DNA of 64,000 nt from Agarophyton chilense (Eukaryota; Rhodophyta; Florideophyceae; Gracilariales; Gracilariaceae). The notes below the pieces were generated by a model. It did no database searches and was not told the origin of the DNA. It worked only from the letters and a program-made list of their open reading frames with translations. Positions 43,646 through 55,100 of this stretch are shown piece by piece. Location of the stretch: NCBI GenBank assembly GCA_030374765.1, contig JARGXX010000098.1, forward strand, positions 992,001 through 1,056,000, read 5' to 3'. Position 1 is the first letter of the stretch. Every line of letters begins with the position of its first letter. The position numbers and the translations under genes were made by a program.

Positions 43646-43845
43646 ATGCACACCGTATTCGGGAAATTTTGTTACACCTTTTCTATCTATAAGACTACGG
43701 CGTCTTGGATAAACTCGATCCCTATACTTGATATGAGGATTAGGATGTGTGCTTTCTTGGCACCCGAAAAGGGGGTCTACAATGAATCAGTGTGTGCAAG
43801 TTTAATCTTGCTTTTCGGGCGTCGCCTTTTGCTGAAGGCCCTGAT
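43646..43845 (+). pseudogene. Harbinger-type transposase, upstream part (split by copia 2)
   Basis: The frame running into the copia 2 insertion site ends ...FGRRLLLKAL and continues in phase after the second CTGAT copy (48938) as ITDADAVIRIPAKQSLENA. This resembles the stretch before the DDE core of Harbinger transposases, with a vI.wP-like motif. The match is weaker than for the downstream part. Confidence 0.4.
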
Positions 43846-44126
43846 TATGAGAACCATCATTGATGGAAGTCGATCGTCTACAAATACGCCCGCTCAATGC
43901 TTTGTATTTTGAACACTTAATTGTCGTTGCTATGAGTCATCATTCGTACCACATGGCAACCTCTTATATCATGTATTACGCCCGTTAATTATGTTGTAAT
44001 GTACTCTATTTATACATCTATGTACCTCATGTTCGTAAACAGCGGCGACCCCGCTCTGTGAGCAATTGTGTACTCTGTCCTACACTGTGTGTACCTAGTT
44101 CTACACCGCAAGTCTAATCATTCTTA
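43846..44126 (+). repeat. 5' LTR of copia 2
   Basis: Begins TATGAGAAC and ends AATCATTCTTA. It shares little sequence with the copia 1 LTR except the TAT...TTCTTA ends and general layout. Confidence 0.9.
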
Positions 44127-44140
44127 GTTATGGGCCCAGC
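44127..44140 (+). other. Primer binding site of copia 2 (anticodon-arm, initiator tRNA-Met)
   Basis: GTTATGGGCCCAGC, identical to the copia 1 site although the surrounding sequences differ. The gag ATG (44130) lies inside it, so the start codon is the copy of the tRNA CAU anticodon. Confidence 0.85.
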
Positions 44141-47100
44141 GCCCCAATCCAATCTGCCGTCCCGGCCCAAGTTCTCCTGGGATGCCAAGTCTCCTCCATG
44201 GACTGATGGCAAAGGTGACCAGGAAGAATACCGTGATGCTGTGAAGCTCTGGCAAACGTTTCATAACGCACTACGAGGTTCGAACAGCAACAAGATTCCA
44301 ATTGCACTTCAGGCTATATGTCTTAAGTCGCAACCGTATGGCCGTGCAAAGGACCTTTGCCCCGGAATTGCTGATGGCCAGTTGACGGAAGATGGCGCTG
44401 TGGATCATCTGGTAGGAAAACTTTACCGGAAGGACGCTCTCTCTGTAGTCAATGAGGCTTATCGCGATTTCAACCAACTCTGGAATACTCGTAGAGGCAA
44501 CACAGAGACTATGAAGAACTTCCAATCCCGTTTCTCCGCGCAAGTTGCAAAGTTCAACTCCATCTCTGCAACGACTAAGCTTCCAGAGTGTATTACGGCG
44601 CTAATGCTGCTATCCAACTCTGCAATTGACGACTCTAAGCGAGTCTCTGTCATGGCAGCAGCTGCACCTTCCGATGAGAACCTGAATTCTCAATCGTCGA
44701 ATGATGAGTTTCTGAGCTCTATCACGTATCAGTCAGTGGCCTCGGTAATAAAGCAGTGCAACAAGACTTCTCATGCCCTGAGTGGTACTGTACCGCTTAC
44801 TGCTAGTTCGGCTGGCACCATGCAACACCGCGAACAACATCGCTATAGCAAGAACAGTTCTGATTACCGTTACAAAGGACAGTCTCCTTCAATGAAATAT
44901 TCTTGTGACATATGCGGCAAATACGGTCATTGGAAACGTAACCATAACCCTGACGGCTCACTACCTCATCATGTCAAGTCGTTCGATGCACCAGCTACAT
45001 CATCTGCTTCGCGAGCTCCTGGATCGCGCCCTGAACATGATCAAGAAAGGAGATACAAGTCGCAAAGGAAGACAGTGTCGATTAATATGGCAACTCTGAC
45101 TAGTTTATCAGCTAGTACCGGCAAGTCACCTGTCGAAGTTGGACCTCTACTTGACGACGGAGCACCGTACTCATCAATTGGCTTTATCGAACTGAATCTA
45201 CTTGCTGACCATATAGGGATATCGCTCAATCCCAAGCTCGATGCCATTCCCAAAGCACTCGATGGACATACACATTGGCAGTATGGAGTCGGTGAACACT
45301 CCAGTCCGGCACGCTGCATCATAGGATCTATTGTCATCACTGCGACATCTGACCAAGGTAGACCAGTCCGTATCACCCAACTTGTCCTGGATGGATCCTC
45401 TCAGTGGGTCATAGGAAGAAATGTAACTCGCAAGGCCAAAATCGAGCATATTGGAAGAAATGCATTGGTCTTCCTGGCTGACGGTCATAGAGACCATATA
45501 TCTATAATCAATGAAAGTTTCTTAAGCTACATAGCTCTAGATCGGTTTACCTCTCATTGTAACAATGGTTCTACACTGTCATGCCTCTCAGCAGTCACTC
45601 TCGATAATGCACCATGGCTTGAGGTCAAGAAGATTATAGACAAAGTCCACAAGCACGTTTGTGGTCATGTAAGCTATACAGACTACAAGCTCCTCCTCGA
45701 GAGAAACGGATTTTGGAATGAAACCATAGCTCATACCTCACGGACATGGTCAATCACTGCACGGCTTGTCGGAGCACATCGGTCCCGCAGCCCAGTCGTA
45801 TGGTTTCAATCAGTTCTCTGTCAAAGAAATTCAACGAGGTTCTCTGTGTCGATCATCTCTATCTGGATGAAATACTACTAATGCATCTGATGGATCTCAT
45901 CACACGATATTCGAGCGTCTATGAAGTTACCTCGACAAATCTCTCAGAAGCTGTTGTTGGCTTTGAAGTTTCATGGGTATCACAATTCTGGTACCCTGAC
46001 TCTATTCGTGCAGACAAGGCATTCCAAATAGGTGCATTCAAGAACTACACCAAGAAGCTTGGAATCCCAATTCACCCAGTGCCTCCTGGTAGGCACTCCA
46101 AGAATGCAATAGAGTCTAAACACAGCATCATCCGTAGCGTCTTTATTCGTCTAAAAGAAGCTGCTGGCGCGGACTTCGATCCAAAGCTCGCAGCATACAA
46201 GGCTGTGTCAATCTCAAATGACCTCTATGGCAACGACACTATGTATGCATTCGAACTAGCCAAAGGCTTTTCTAGCCCTATCGTGGCAAAGCCTATCGAA
46301 ACTGTAATCCCGGTTGATGTGGTCAATGCTCGTGACCAGCTTAAAGCTCGTCGCAAACTGGTGCTTATTTTGCGCTCGAAGGCAGTGACCGAAGTGCCAA
46401 TTGCAGCTGGTGATCTTATAGAAGTATACCAAAAGAAAGAATTTGAGAAGAGAGGAGAATGGTCCGATCCCAAACCGGTCCTCTGTATCAACCAGCATGC
46501 ACGTTCAGTGACTGTACCAGGACGCAAAAATCGAGAAATCACTGTTGCATTTGAAGATACTCGCCCAGCGCTGCCTCAAGAAAGCTTCGCCCAACTAGTA
46601 CAAGATGGTATTGACTCGATATCGGAGATTTCAAGTGACCACTGTACTGCTTTAAAGGCACAGGCTGAAATGAACACAGATGTCAACTTTGAATGCTCTG
46701 TACCAAGTGACACTGCTGTTGACTTATCTCAAGGTTTGTATGATATCAACAAACCTGTTGATGCACCTGTTGATGATGACTTTTCTACTGAATCCTCAAA
46801 CGTTGAACCCTGTGTAGGAGACAATATCTCTGTTCTCTGGCCCCTTGAAGAACAATGCTTCCCTGGCACTGTCCACTCGGCAACAGAAGATGGTCGTCTA
46901 AACATACACTATGATGATGGGGATGTAGAACAACTTTAAATGGAGAAGGAGGTATGGAATTTTACTGAAACACTCCCAGCCAGTTCTGGTACAGTGGCAC
47001 AACTGGAAGTCACAAGCACTGAGAACTCAGTCCTAGAATCGATTCTTGACCATTTTGAGAACAAACAATTTCTAAGACACCACGCACAAAGGTTTGACCA

Positions 47101-48646
47101 ATATCATTTAGTCAACGCCTAAAATGCAGAGAAAGATACATTTATCAAGACTGTTCGCCCGGTCACACACGAAGAAGTTCCTCCGAACTCCAGTATTATC
47201 AGCAGTCACACCTTATACAAAGTGAAGACAAATGATGACGGGTCTCTCAAGCTGAAAGCACGTATTGCACCACATGGGAACGAGGACGATTTGAAGAACG
47301 TCTTGAGCAAAGACTGTACCACATGCCCACCCACAGGACTTCGGATCCTCGAATCAATTGCATCTCTATTCGGCTGGATAATCCACAGGGCTGATGTGAA
47401 GGCTGCGTTTCTGCAGACAAGGGAGGCTCAAAGAAACGTCTATGTTCGCCCACCCAAAGAAAGCCAAATGAAATCGACTCATCTTTGGCTACTTCTGACA
47501 GCTGCCTATGGCCTTGTCAATGCAAATGCCAAGTGGCAGAACCAGTCCGATAATGTTATGTTTGATATTGGACTCAAGCAATCGACCCATGTTCCTCAGC
47601 TTTTCTTCCAGAAAGAAAACGGAAGGCTGGTATTAATTGTTGCTAAAATAGTTGACGACCTGAAAGCTGCAGGCGATGGCGACCGTGTGAAACGCATTAT
47701 GGAGGAGTTTGACAGACGATTCAAGTTTGGTGATGTGATGCAAGGACCAGGCAAACTCCGATTCTTTGGCATCAACACTGTTCAAAATGGCGACTTTACC
47801 ATTGAGACATATGCGGACGATAAGATGAACTCTGTATCTGAGTATCCGTTTTCTAGGCAACGCCGCAAGCATTTTGATGAGCAACTCAATCAGATTGAGA
47901 AGTCTGTGTTTGCCTCCACAAATAGTTCACTTGGATGGATCGGAACTGCGGCTTCACCATTTTGCTCATTCTATGCCAGCTACCTGCAGCAAATAGCCCC
48001 TGATCTAAAAGTATGTCACCTTGTTGAACAAGTGAATATAGTTCGCAAGCTGAAGAAGCTCGGAACAGCTATTGCTTACCCTAGACCAACAGACAAAAAT
48101 CAGTTTGAACTCAGCGTTCTAGTGTTTTCAGATGCGTCACGGACAGATGAATGTGGCCAACTTGGAGTTCTAACTGGTTTGCTTATCGGTGAGATGAAGA
48201 ACAACTCGATTTATCATGCCATATCGTGGTTGTCTCACAAGTCAAAGCGCCCGGTCAAAAGCATACCTGCTGCAGAGATTCTTGCTGCCTTGGAAGGGAT
48301 TGACGAAGGAAAGACAATCTCTAAGGCATACTCGGAGCTTCTTGGCATGGAAATCAAGTTGAGACTTGCTGTGGACTCTAAAGACTTGTTTACTTCACTA
48401 TCGACACAGAAGAATTCTATCGACAAATCGATTCGTGGTGATGTTAGCTGCATCCGTTTTGAATTTCAGACTGGTGCTGTTGATAAGATATCGTGGGTTC
48501 CCGGTCATTCCAACCTGGCAGATCCGCTTACCAAGAAAGACAGCTCTCTGACAGATGCTCTTCAACTGATTCTGTTCACTGGCAGACTTTGCTTCGATTT
48601 CCAGGACATTGCTGAGAAGAATCATTCGAAGAAAAACTTTGGCTGA
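44130..48646 (+). pseudogene. Gag-Pol polyprotein of copia 2, three lesions
   Basis: Frame one (44130-45881) holds Gag, the CCHH zinc knuckle (44904-44945), the DDGAPYS protease (about 45155) and the integrase zinc site. A one-base loss near 45748 shifts to the frame 45746-46939, which has the integrase core (LMDLITR, RADKAF, NAIESKH). A TAA at 46937-46939 cuts the Tudor-like module (46814-46970), and a TAA at 47120-47122 precedes RT. The final frame (to 48646) has RT (RADVKAAFLQTR, IVDDLKAAG) and RNase H (VFSDASR, AAEILAA, VDSKDLF). The lesions differ from those in copia 1. Confidence 0.9.
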
Positions 48647-48657
48647 AAGGGGAGAAA

Positions 48658-48937
48658 TATGAGAACGATCATTGATGGAAGTGGATCGTCTACAAATGCG
48701 CCCGCTCAATGCTTTGTATTTTGAACACTTAATTTTCTTTGCTATGAGTCATCATTCGTACCACATGGCAACCTCTTATATCATGTATTACGCCCGTTAA
48801 TTATGTTGTAATGTACTCTATTTATACATCTATGTACCTCATGTTCGTAAACAGCGGCGACCCCGCTCTGTGAGCAATTGTGTACTCTGTCCTACACTTG
48901 TGTACCTAGTTCTACACCGCAAGTCTAATCATTCTTT
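48658..48937 (+). repeat. 3' LTR of copia 2
   Basis: Near-identical to 43846-44126, preceded by a polypurine tract (48646-48657) and followed by the CTGAT target duplication. Confidence 0.9.
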
Positions 48938-49622
48938 CTGATTACTGACGCCGATGCAGTCATTCGAATTCCAGCGAAACAAAGCCTTGAGAATGCGAAC
49001 AAACCAAAGAAGAAAATTATCATTTCCTCGAAGGTGTTTATGCTGTTGAATACGGCCTAAAGCTTTTACAACAACAAAGCCGTGACTTTACCATTCAAAA
49101 ACGGTTCCACAATAGATGGACCCACAGTCATTGCGTTACTAATGTGTTGGTTTTTTCTCCCAGTGGGCTAAATATTGCTTGTGCTCTCAACGCCCCGGCA
49201 GTATGCCCCACTCATCCGCTTCATAATGGAGATGATTGTATGATATTCTTCTAGATCTTTATGAGAAGCATGGAGGTCGGTGCGTGGTGGACTCTGCTTT
49301 CGCTCCGGAGAAATACCCATTTTCGATAATATCGGCTCTAGATAAGACGAAAGCAAAAGATGTGAGAGAAATAATTATGATACGACAAGCAACGGCAGTC
49401 CCACAGGCCTCCAAATGGATCATACCGGCATTGAAAGGAGCTTCACCTCGCATAAAAGACGGAAGAAACGGGGAGAGACAGCGGAAGTTTTTATGTACCG
49501 TGCATTTGTTCAGTATGCCAATTCGGTTAGTGGGTACAACCAACCAGGTGCTTTCTACTTTTATGTCATATCTGAGCAACGACATAAATTATCCTGTTAC
49601 TAAAAAACATGTGTCTGATTAG
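48938..49622 (+). pseudogene. Harbinger-type transposase, downstream part
   Basis: After the copia 2 insertion the plus strand reads, with stops and frame changes, LLDLYEKHGGRCVVDSAFAP, EKYPF, then RQATAVPQASKWIIPALKGA, SPRIKD and GERQRKFL...RLVGTTNQVL. This follows the second half of the DDE_Tnp_4 core: GG.cvvDSAF, ATs.RQasEW.....l....PRlkd, GeR and a late vG.NQI motif. It is dead by decay and by the copia insertion. The minus-strand remnant at 26650-27745 is a second Harbinger-type gene. Confidence 0.75.
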
Positions 49623-50310
49623 TGCACGAAAAGAGTTTGGCCGGCAGGTGTGTCTAGAGTTTTTGACCCACCATTTTTGCGACTCCTGCAAAGGTTTTTA
49701 AGAAAAGATTTCCATAAATTGTTGAAAAAGCCTCAAATACTCTCTCCAACGCTTTCGCTCGTCGCAGCGATCCAAACCCCTCTTTTTTCATTCCTTTGCC
49801 TGCATTTGGACACACAGACGTTCGTTTTCTTCGCATTGGCGTTGTTAATTGACGACAACTAGCTCTATTGAAGTTGTTATACCCATTTCCAGTCCAAATT
49901 TGTGCTCTCGGACTATAACTGGCTGCGGCTGGGTTTAGGTTGAAGATGGTAGTTGAGGGTGTGCGGCGTCGCGCAGGTGAGGAGAGAGGGACGGCTTCAC
50001 GGACTAGAGAGTCCTTGTAAAGGAAAGGGAAGGGGAAAGGGACGGGGGAAGTGTGTGGGAGAGAACGATGGCGGGCAGAGCGCTTTCGTCTTTTACGACT
50101 CCTCAGTGCCTTGTGTTGGGATGAGGAGGAGAGAATGGTGACTACGAGTGGTTCAGGCCACCTTATCTACTACTCCTGGCCCATAGCACTACTCTACTTA
50201 CTTCCGTAACGGCTAAAGCTTGGAGATTAAAACCGTTAACGCCGAGGGTGGGGTTTCAAACCCCGTTTAGCTCTAGCGTTTCCCCGATTTTTTGGTGCGC
50301 AAACCTTATG
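49623..50310. other. No gene recognised
   Basis: Contains a G/A-rich tract (aaaggaaagggaaggggaaaggg, about 50017-50045). Otherwise nothing identifiable. It lies 3' of the Penelope-like fragment. Confidence 0.4.
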
Positions 50311-51078
50311 TTATTTTGGTATGGCGCTAATGACATTGCTTTTGACTGTATTACCCCGTTTGTATATCAGAGTTTGCGGCCATTTTCCTTGTATTCCATA
50401 TCGAGGTAGCTGGAAACTGATCCATTGTGCCAAATGTTTCCAGTATGTTTTAAGCCTTGGGTGGAATCTGCAGACTACGAAGCTTCCCAAGTTCGGTGGT
50501 TCGTTTTCCGCTTTTTCAAGGAATTTAGCTCTGTCTTTGTACTTCAAATATCCCATGGCCGTTCTTAGGTAGCTTGCTGTGTATCCTCGTTGGGCCAACA
50601 TACGGAATAAATGACTTATCTTCTGTTTCCACGTCCGTTCATCACTTGTGTTCCGGAGGTATCTGATCATTTCTCCTTTCACAACTCCAGTGAACGTGTG
50701 TGTGGGGTGGTTGGACTTGCCATGGAGGTAAAGAAATTTGGAAATAGGCTTGGTGTATACCTTTAGATCCACGATGTTCTCGAACAAGAACCTCCTTCCT
50801 TTGTATATCTCCAAGTCCAGGTACACTGCTTTCTTCTCACTTATATCCCATGTGAGCCTTAAGTTAGAGCAGCTGTTCAGCTTTTCCACGAGCTTTTCTG
50901 CAGTTTCCCTGTCCCGTAGTATGACCAACCTGTCATCTATGTATCGACGGTTTGTGATCACACTGCTGACATGGTCCATGAAGATCCTTTGGAACTTGTA
51001 AAACAGATAGAGATTGGCGAATGCAAGTATAATACTACATAAGATGAGTATAAAACATGGAGGTGAAGAAGAATTCAT
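50311..51078 (-). pseudogene. Penelope-like element reverse transcriptase, 3' fragment
   Basis: An open frame of 255 codons with the second half of a Penelope-type RT: ILAFANLYLFYKFQ, the RRYIDDRLVI active-site block (Y-I-D-D), NLRLTWDISEKKAVYLDLEI, KFLYLHGKSNHPTHTFTGVVKG, EMIRYLRNTS and LAQRGYTASYLRTAM. These match the order ryiDD..~i, l.~T.e.s....fLDl.i, yl...S.HP.h...gi..ge..R..r and RGY. The N-terminal RT fingers are missing, and no GIY-YIG endonuclease is seen after the RT. The start Met at 51078 is probably not a true start. Truncation at the 5' end is typical for such retroelements. Confidence 0.65.
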
Positions 51079-51246
51079 GCTACGGCAGGACGAAGAGGAT
51101 ATTGATGACTTAATCAGTGCAGAGACATCACCAGTAGGCTAAAGACAAAGAGATTCTCTCCTTTGTAATTTCATAAATCAACTATAAGAATAAAATCATC
51201 AATGATAGAGGTTTATAATCAAACGTCCAAGAACATTGCGCATATT

Positions 51247-51565
51247 TTACTTTCCCAAGTTACTTTTCTGAAGTTCGTAGGCCACTTTTGCATGCTGCTG
51301 CTCTTGCGTCTTAGTAAATTTCTGAATAATGGCGCTAGTTAAGCGCTTTATTCTTTTGCGAGAACTAGAATTGTCCGTCGAAATGATGGGTGGTGAGTCA
51401 TGGCGTGCTTTCCTTTCTTCTATTTCATGCATACGAGCCAAAAACTCAGGTGTTTCAAACAGTTTTTCATCGTCGCCGTCGTGCCCTCATTCGAAGAGCT
51501 TTGCTACGAATGCAGTGTACTCTTTTTTTATCCATGTGAATTTATTACGTCATCTTTTGGCTTCT
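51247..51565 (-). pseudogene. 3' part of an unknown minus-strand gene split by the gypsy element
   Basis: The minus strand reads TWIKKEYTAFVAKLFE, then after a stop GHDGDDEKLFETPEFLARMH, EIEERKARHDSPP and a basic tail with SSSRKRIKRLTS. It directly abuts the 5' LTR of the gypsy element. The W-x5-Y-x2-F pattern and basic tail recall Myb/SANT-like DNA-binding proteins that accompany Harbinger transposases, but this is only a resemblance. The presumed 5' part is at 57232-57610. Confidence 0.4.
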
Positions 51566-52044
51566 TGTTGTGTCGGCCGCACCGTCTTCGCGCATCTGCA
51601 CAACAAATGGTGCACTGTTGTCACTACAGTACAGTAGTGCTGTAACGTATTCGCAGGCACTGTGGGCGCATTTGAGATGGCTCACAAGCGGTGTGATGTC
51701 CTTACGATTTGTGTTGAACAAACCTGAGTTGTTCCGCAACGTCTAGCCGACTGCAGCGTCCTAGATTACAGAGAATAGAATTTAGCGATACTGATATGTT
51801 ATTTGCGCTTATAGTCTTTGTATGGACAATTCAGCAGAAAATTGAGTTGGCCGTGGGAAGCCATAAAAGCCCACCTGGAGCTCCCGGGTGGGAACTCACT
51901 GGACGAACATCACGACAGTGAGTTTGCCCGATCAGTTTTCTACTGTGCCACTTGTCTCAACTGCAAGTGTCGCACCTCTCTCCCTTCTTCAAAAATTTAC
52001 TGTACCCCGTCGACACCGTACAGCACGCAAGCTGACGACCAACA
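51566..52044 (+). repeat. 5' LTR of the gypsy element
   Basis: Starts TGTTGTGTCGGCCGCACC and ends GACGACCAACA, giving the inverted TGTTG/CAACA ends usual for LTRs. It aligns along its full length with 56753-57231. Confidence 0.85.
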
Positions 52045-52120
52045 ACAAAGCGCTTTGCTCGAAGAGTACGGTTGTTTTGGTTGTTTTGCGTCAAGTGTGT
52101 GCGCAGTACCACAACACAAC

Positions 52121-55100
52121 ATGACATCTTCCAACTATGGTGTTGTGTCCGTTACTCAGCCGCCGACGTTACGATCTGTGGATCAACATTCGCTCATCAA
52201 ATTAGAGACGGGCTACACGGCGTACCGTGCCAAAATCGAGGACGTCAATAAGGACAGGGATGCAGACTCCAAGCTCACACCAGCTTCTGTGAAAGACTGT
52301 GTGGATGCCGCCACTCTGCATGCCTTGTGTATGATTGGCGAAATCCAAGATTCGACGACGGTTGAAGAAGCTACGGCGAGTATGGTTCAATCGTGGTTCG
52401 ACGCAGCCTCTAGTTCTGCCCTGAAGGGTCTTTTTGAACGTATCGACGCCTCTATGGATCCGTAACGTTCACTTCAAACAAGGAAGATCCTGCTGGTGGC
52501 GGAGCCAACTTTATTATCGAAGTAATTACAGCTTTAGACCAGAACAACACATCAGAGTTTCTGCAGGATAAGGATATGGCGAAATATTTCATCAATAGAC
52601 TTGTAGGCAAGTTCCAACCAGACGTTCTGCAGGAGTGTATCAAGATGCTACGCCGAGGATGGAAAAAGGAGCAACCTGCAAGTATCAATCTTTTAAAGGA
52701 CGAAGAGTCTAACACAGGCTTGGAAATTTCTCTAACCGAAACCACTCGTGCTTGAGTCAATCTTCGTAAATCTAGTCAGTGCCGAGATCGAAGTGCCAAG
52801 AGCCAGGATCGCTCCAAGTCTGGAACGTCGGGAAACAGGGCTACATCGGACAAGAAGAACAACAACCGCGTTGGAGGCAAGCGCAAGGAGGCCGAGTGGA
52901 CCGAACCTTGCCTCAACGAAGAATGCGGTGGCATCCATCGCCTCGAGGGCTGTAGGAACACATCAAATGAACGCAAACAAGAACTTTTCGAAAAGTTTTA
53001 CAAGAAAAAGGGTGCAAAGAACGTCAAGACCGTGAGATCAAAACTGTTCATGGAGAGCCAGATGTCTGACGCTGAAGAGGGGCGTTTCCGCATTGCTCTT
53101 GATGATGCGATTTTGAAGTCATGCTAGGAGACTCTGGTTCTGATTTCAGCGCGATTGACACCTCGACTTTCGATAAGGTCATGAATTTTGTCCCGGATTT
53201 GGATGTGAAGTACTTTGATTCCCCCATACCACTTTTCGGTGCTTTCAAGACTGACGAAGAAACGAAGTTCTCGGCTTCTCGTTCAGTCGTGCTCACAGTC
53301 ACAATCAATCTACCTGGTTCGAACCTTTCTGTTCGTGTCCGTGGCATCCAATTCTACATCGTCGACCAAGGCATGGATGAAATACTTCTCGGTCGACCAT
53401 TCCTCAATGCTATCGGTTTCAACCTTAAGAGCCTCCTCATGCGTGTACATGATACTCTACACAACAAGCATCTTGACGAACTTGATCCCCAGGAAAGGAA
53501 GTACGCCGTAGTCAAATATCACGGCCTCTCGTACACATCTGCTGAAGACGACCAGGTTCAACTTCCCGAGTGTCTTGCCGCAGGCATCGGTAAGGACAGT
53601 AAGGAATCGATGAAGGATGCGTTCTCCGACATGGCCGACGAGGCCAAACACAATGGAATATCAGACAAGGGCTGTGCGCAAATCACCAACATGCTTGAGC
53701 AGTACAGTGAGATGTTCCGCATCAAGCTCGGCGCTGATCCACCCGTTGACGTTCCAACACCAACCGTCTCGCCTGTTGAAAATGGCAAGCCTTACCGATC
53801 GCCTCAACGTCGGTATGCGCCACAGCAGAGGGATTTTATCGCGCAAACCATTCGGAAACTAGAAGCCGTAGGCGCCATCTACAAGAATCCGTCCGCACGC
53901 TGGGCTTCACCCGCTCTCGCCGTTCCGAAGCCTGGATCGAGTAAACTGCGATTCACGGTGGATCTACGTGGCTCCAACGCGCGGACTGTACCGATCCAAT
54001 CTGCGACGCCTTACTTGCACTGCAAGGTTTAGTTCGTCGCAGGTAGCACTTGTTTTGCGAACATAGATCTGGCCCACGGCTATTGGCTAGTCCCGCTCTC
54101 ACCCGAATCGCAGGAGATGATGTTTATTCAAACTCCCCTTGGAGTATACTCCTCAAAGAGTTTACTGCAAGGCGGCAGGGGTTCCGGCAACCACTTCCAA
54201 GCAGTACTGTCTCATCAATTCGACGGATGTGTCGCAAAGATGCTGTAGTGGATAGACGAGATTTTCTTTTCTACGCGAAGAACGAAGGAGAGCTGTTGGC
54301 AAACATCGAATCTTTCCTTCGCGTCTGCAGCGAAATAGTATTGAAGGTCCACGCAGAGAAGTCGACTTTATTCGCACGTCAAGCCCAGTTCTGCGGCTAA
54401 ATCATCTCCGCTCATGGCATAAAGTACCATCCGCCACACTTCGAATCATCGGTTACAATGAAGAAACCCACCCTGGCAAGCGAGCATCAACAGTTCGTGT
54501 GCGCAACAAACTGGATGAGGAACTCCATCCCTTCCTACGCTGAGCGCATCGCCCCCCTTCACCAACTGCTGGAGAAATTCTACACGATGTCCGGAAAGCG
54601 CAAAAAGCACGCACTGCGATATCTCTCTTTCGCCAACTCTTGGAGCCTTCAACATGATGCCGCTTTCGCCGACATCAAGGATCAATTAGCCGCCTCGGTC
54701 AAGCTCGCACATACGAAGTCCGATCAACACATGTGTCTTTTCACCGACGCATCGGAGACTCATTGGGCAGCGATTCTCACCCAAGTACCTCCAGAAGACC
54801 GACGCAAGGTCATAGAGGAGCAACGTCACGAACAGCTCTGTTTCTTATCTGGCACCTTCTCAGGATCAGCTGCGAACTGGTCTGTACCCGAGAAAGAAGG
54901 ATACGCTATCGTGGAGGCTATGTGCAGACTAGACTACCTCGTCATAAGGCATGAGGTATTTATGTTATCCGATCATGCGAATCTTGTCTATCTCAACGAC
55001 CCTTACGACAAGAATCCCGGGATGTCGCGGCACATGGCCAGCAAGCTCATTCTCTGGGCCATTAAGTTTAGTGCATTCCTCAACGTTATCTAACACCTAC

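Larger units (their letters stand above)
43846..48937 (+). mobile_element. Copia-type LTR retrotransposon 2 (near complete)
   Basis: A 5.09-kb element with LTRs of 281 bp (43846-44126) and 280 bp (48658-48937), flanked by a CTGAT duplication (43841-43845 and 48938-48942). By eye the LTRs differ at about seven substitutions and one indel, so the insertion is slightly older than copia 1. It has the same domain order, primer site and Tudor-like module as copia 1 but clearly diverged protein, so it is a sister family member, not a recent duplicate. It inserted into a Harbinger-type transposase gene. Confidence 0.95.

Noticed and set aside
50225-50285. Possible tRNA T-arm (ggggtttcaaacccc)
   Set aside because: The hairpin is real but no cloverleaf can be formed around it.
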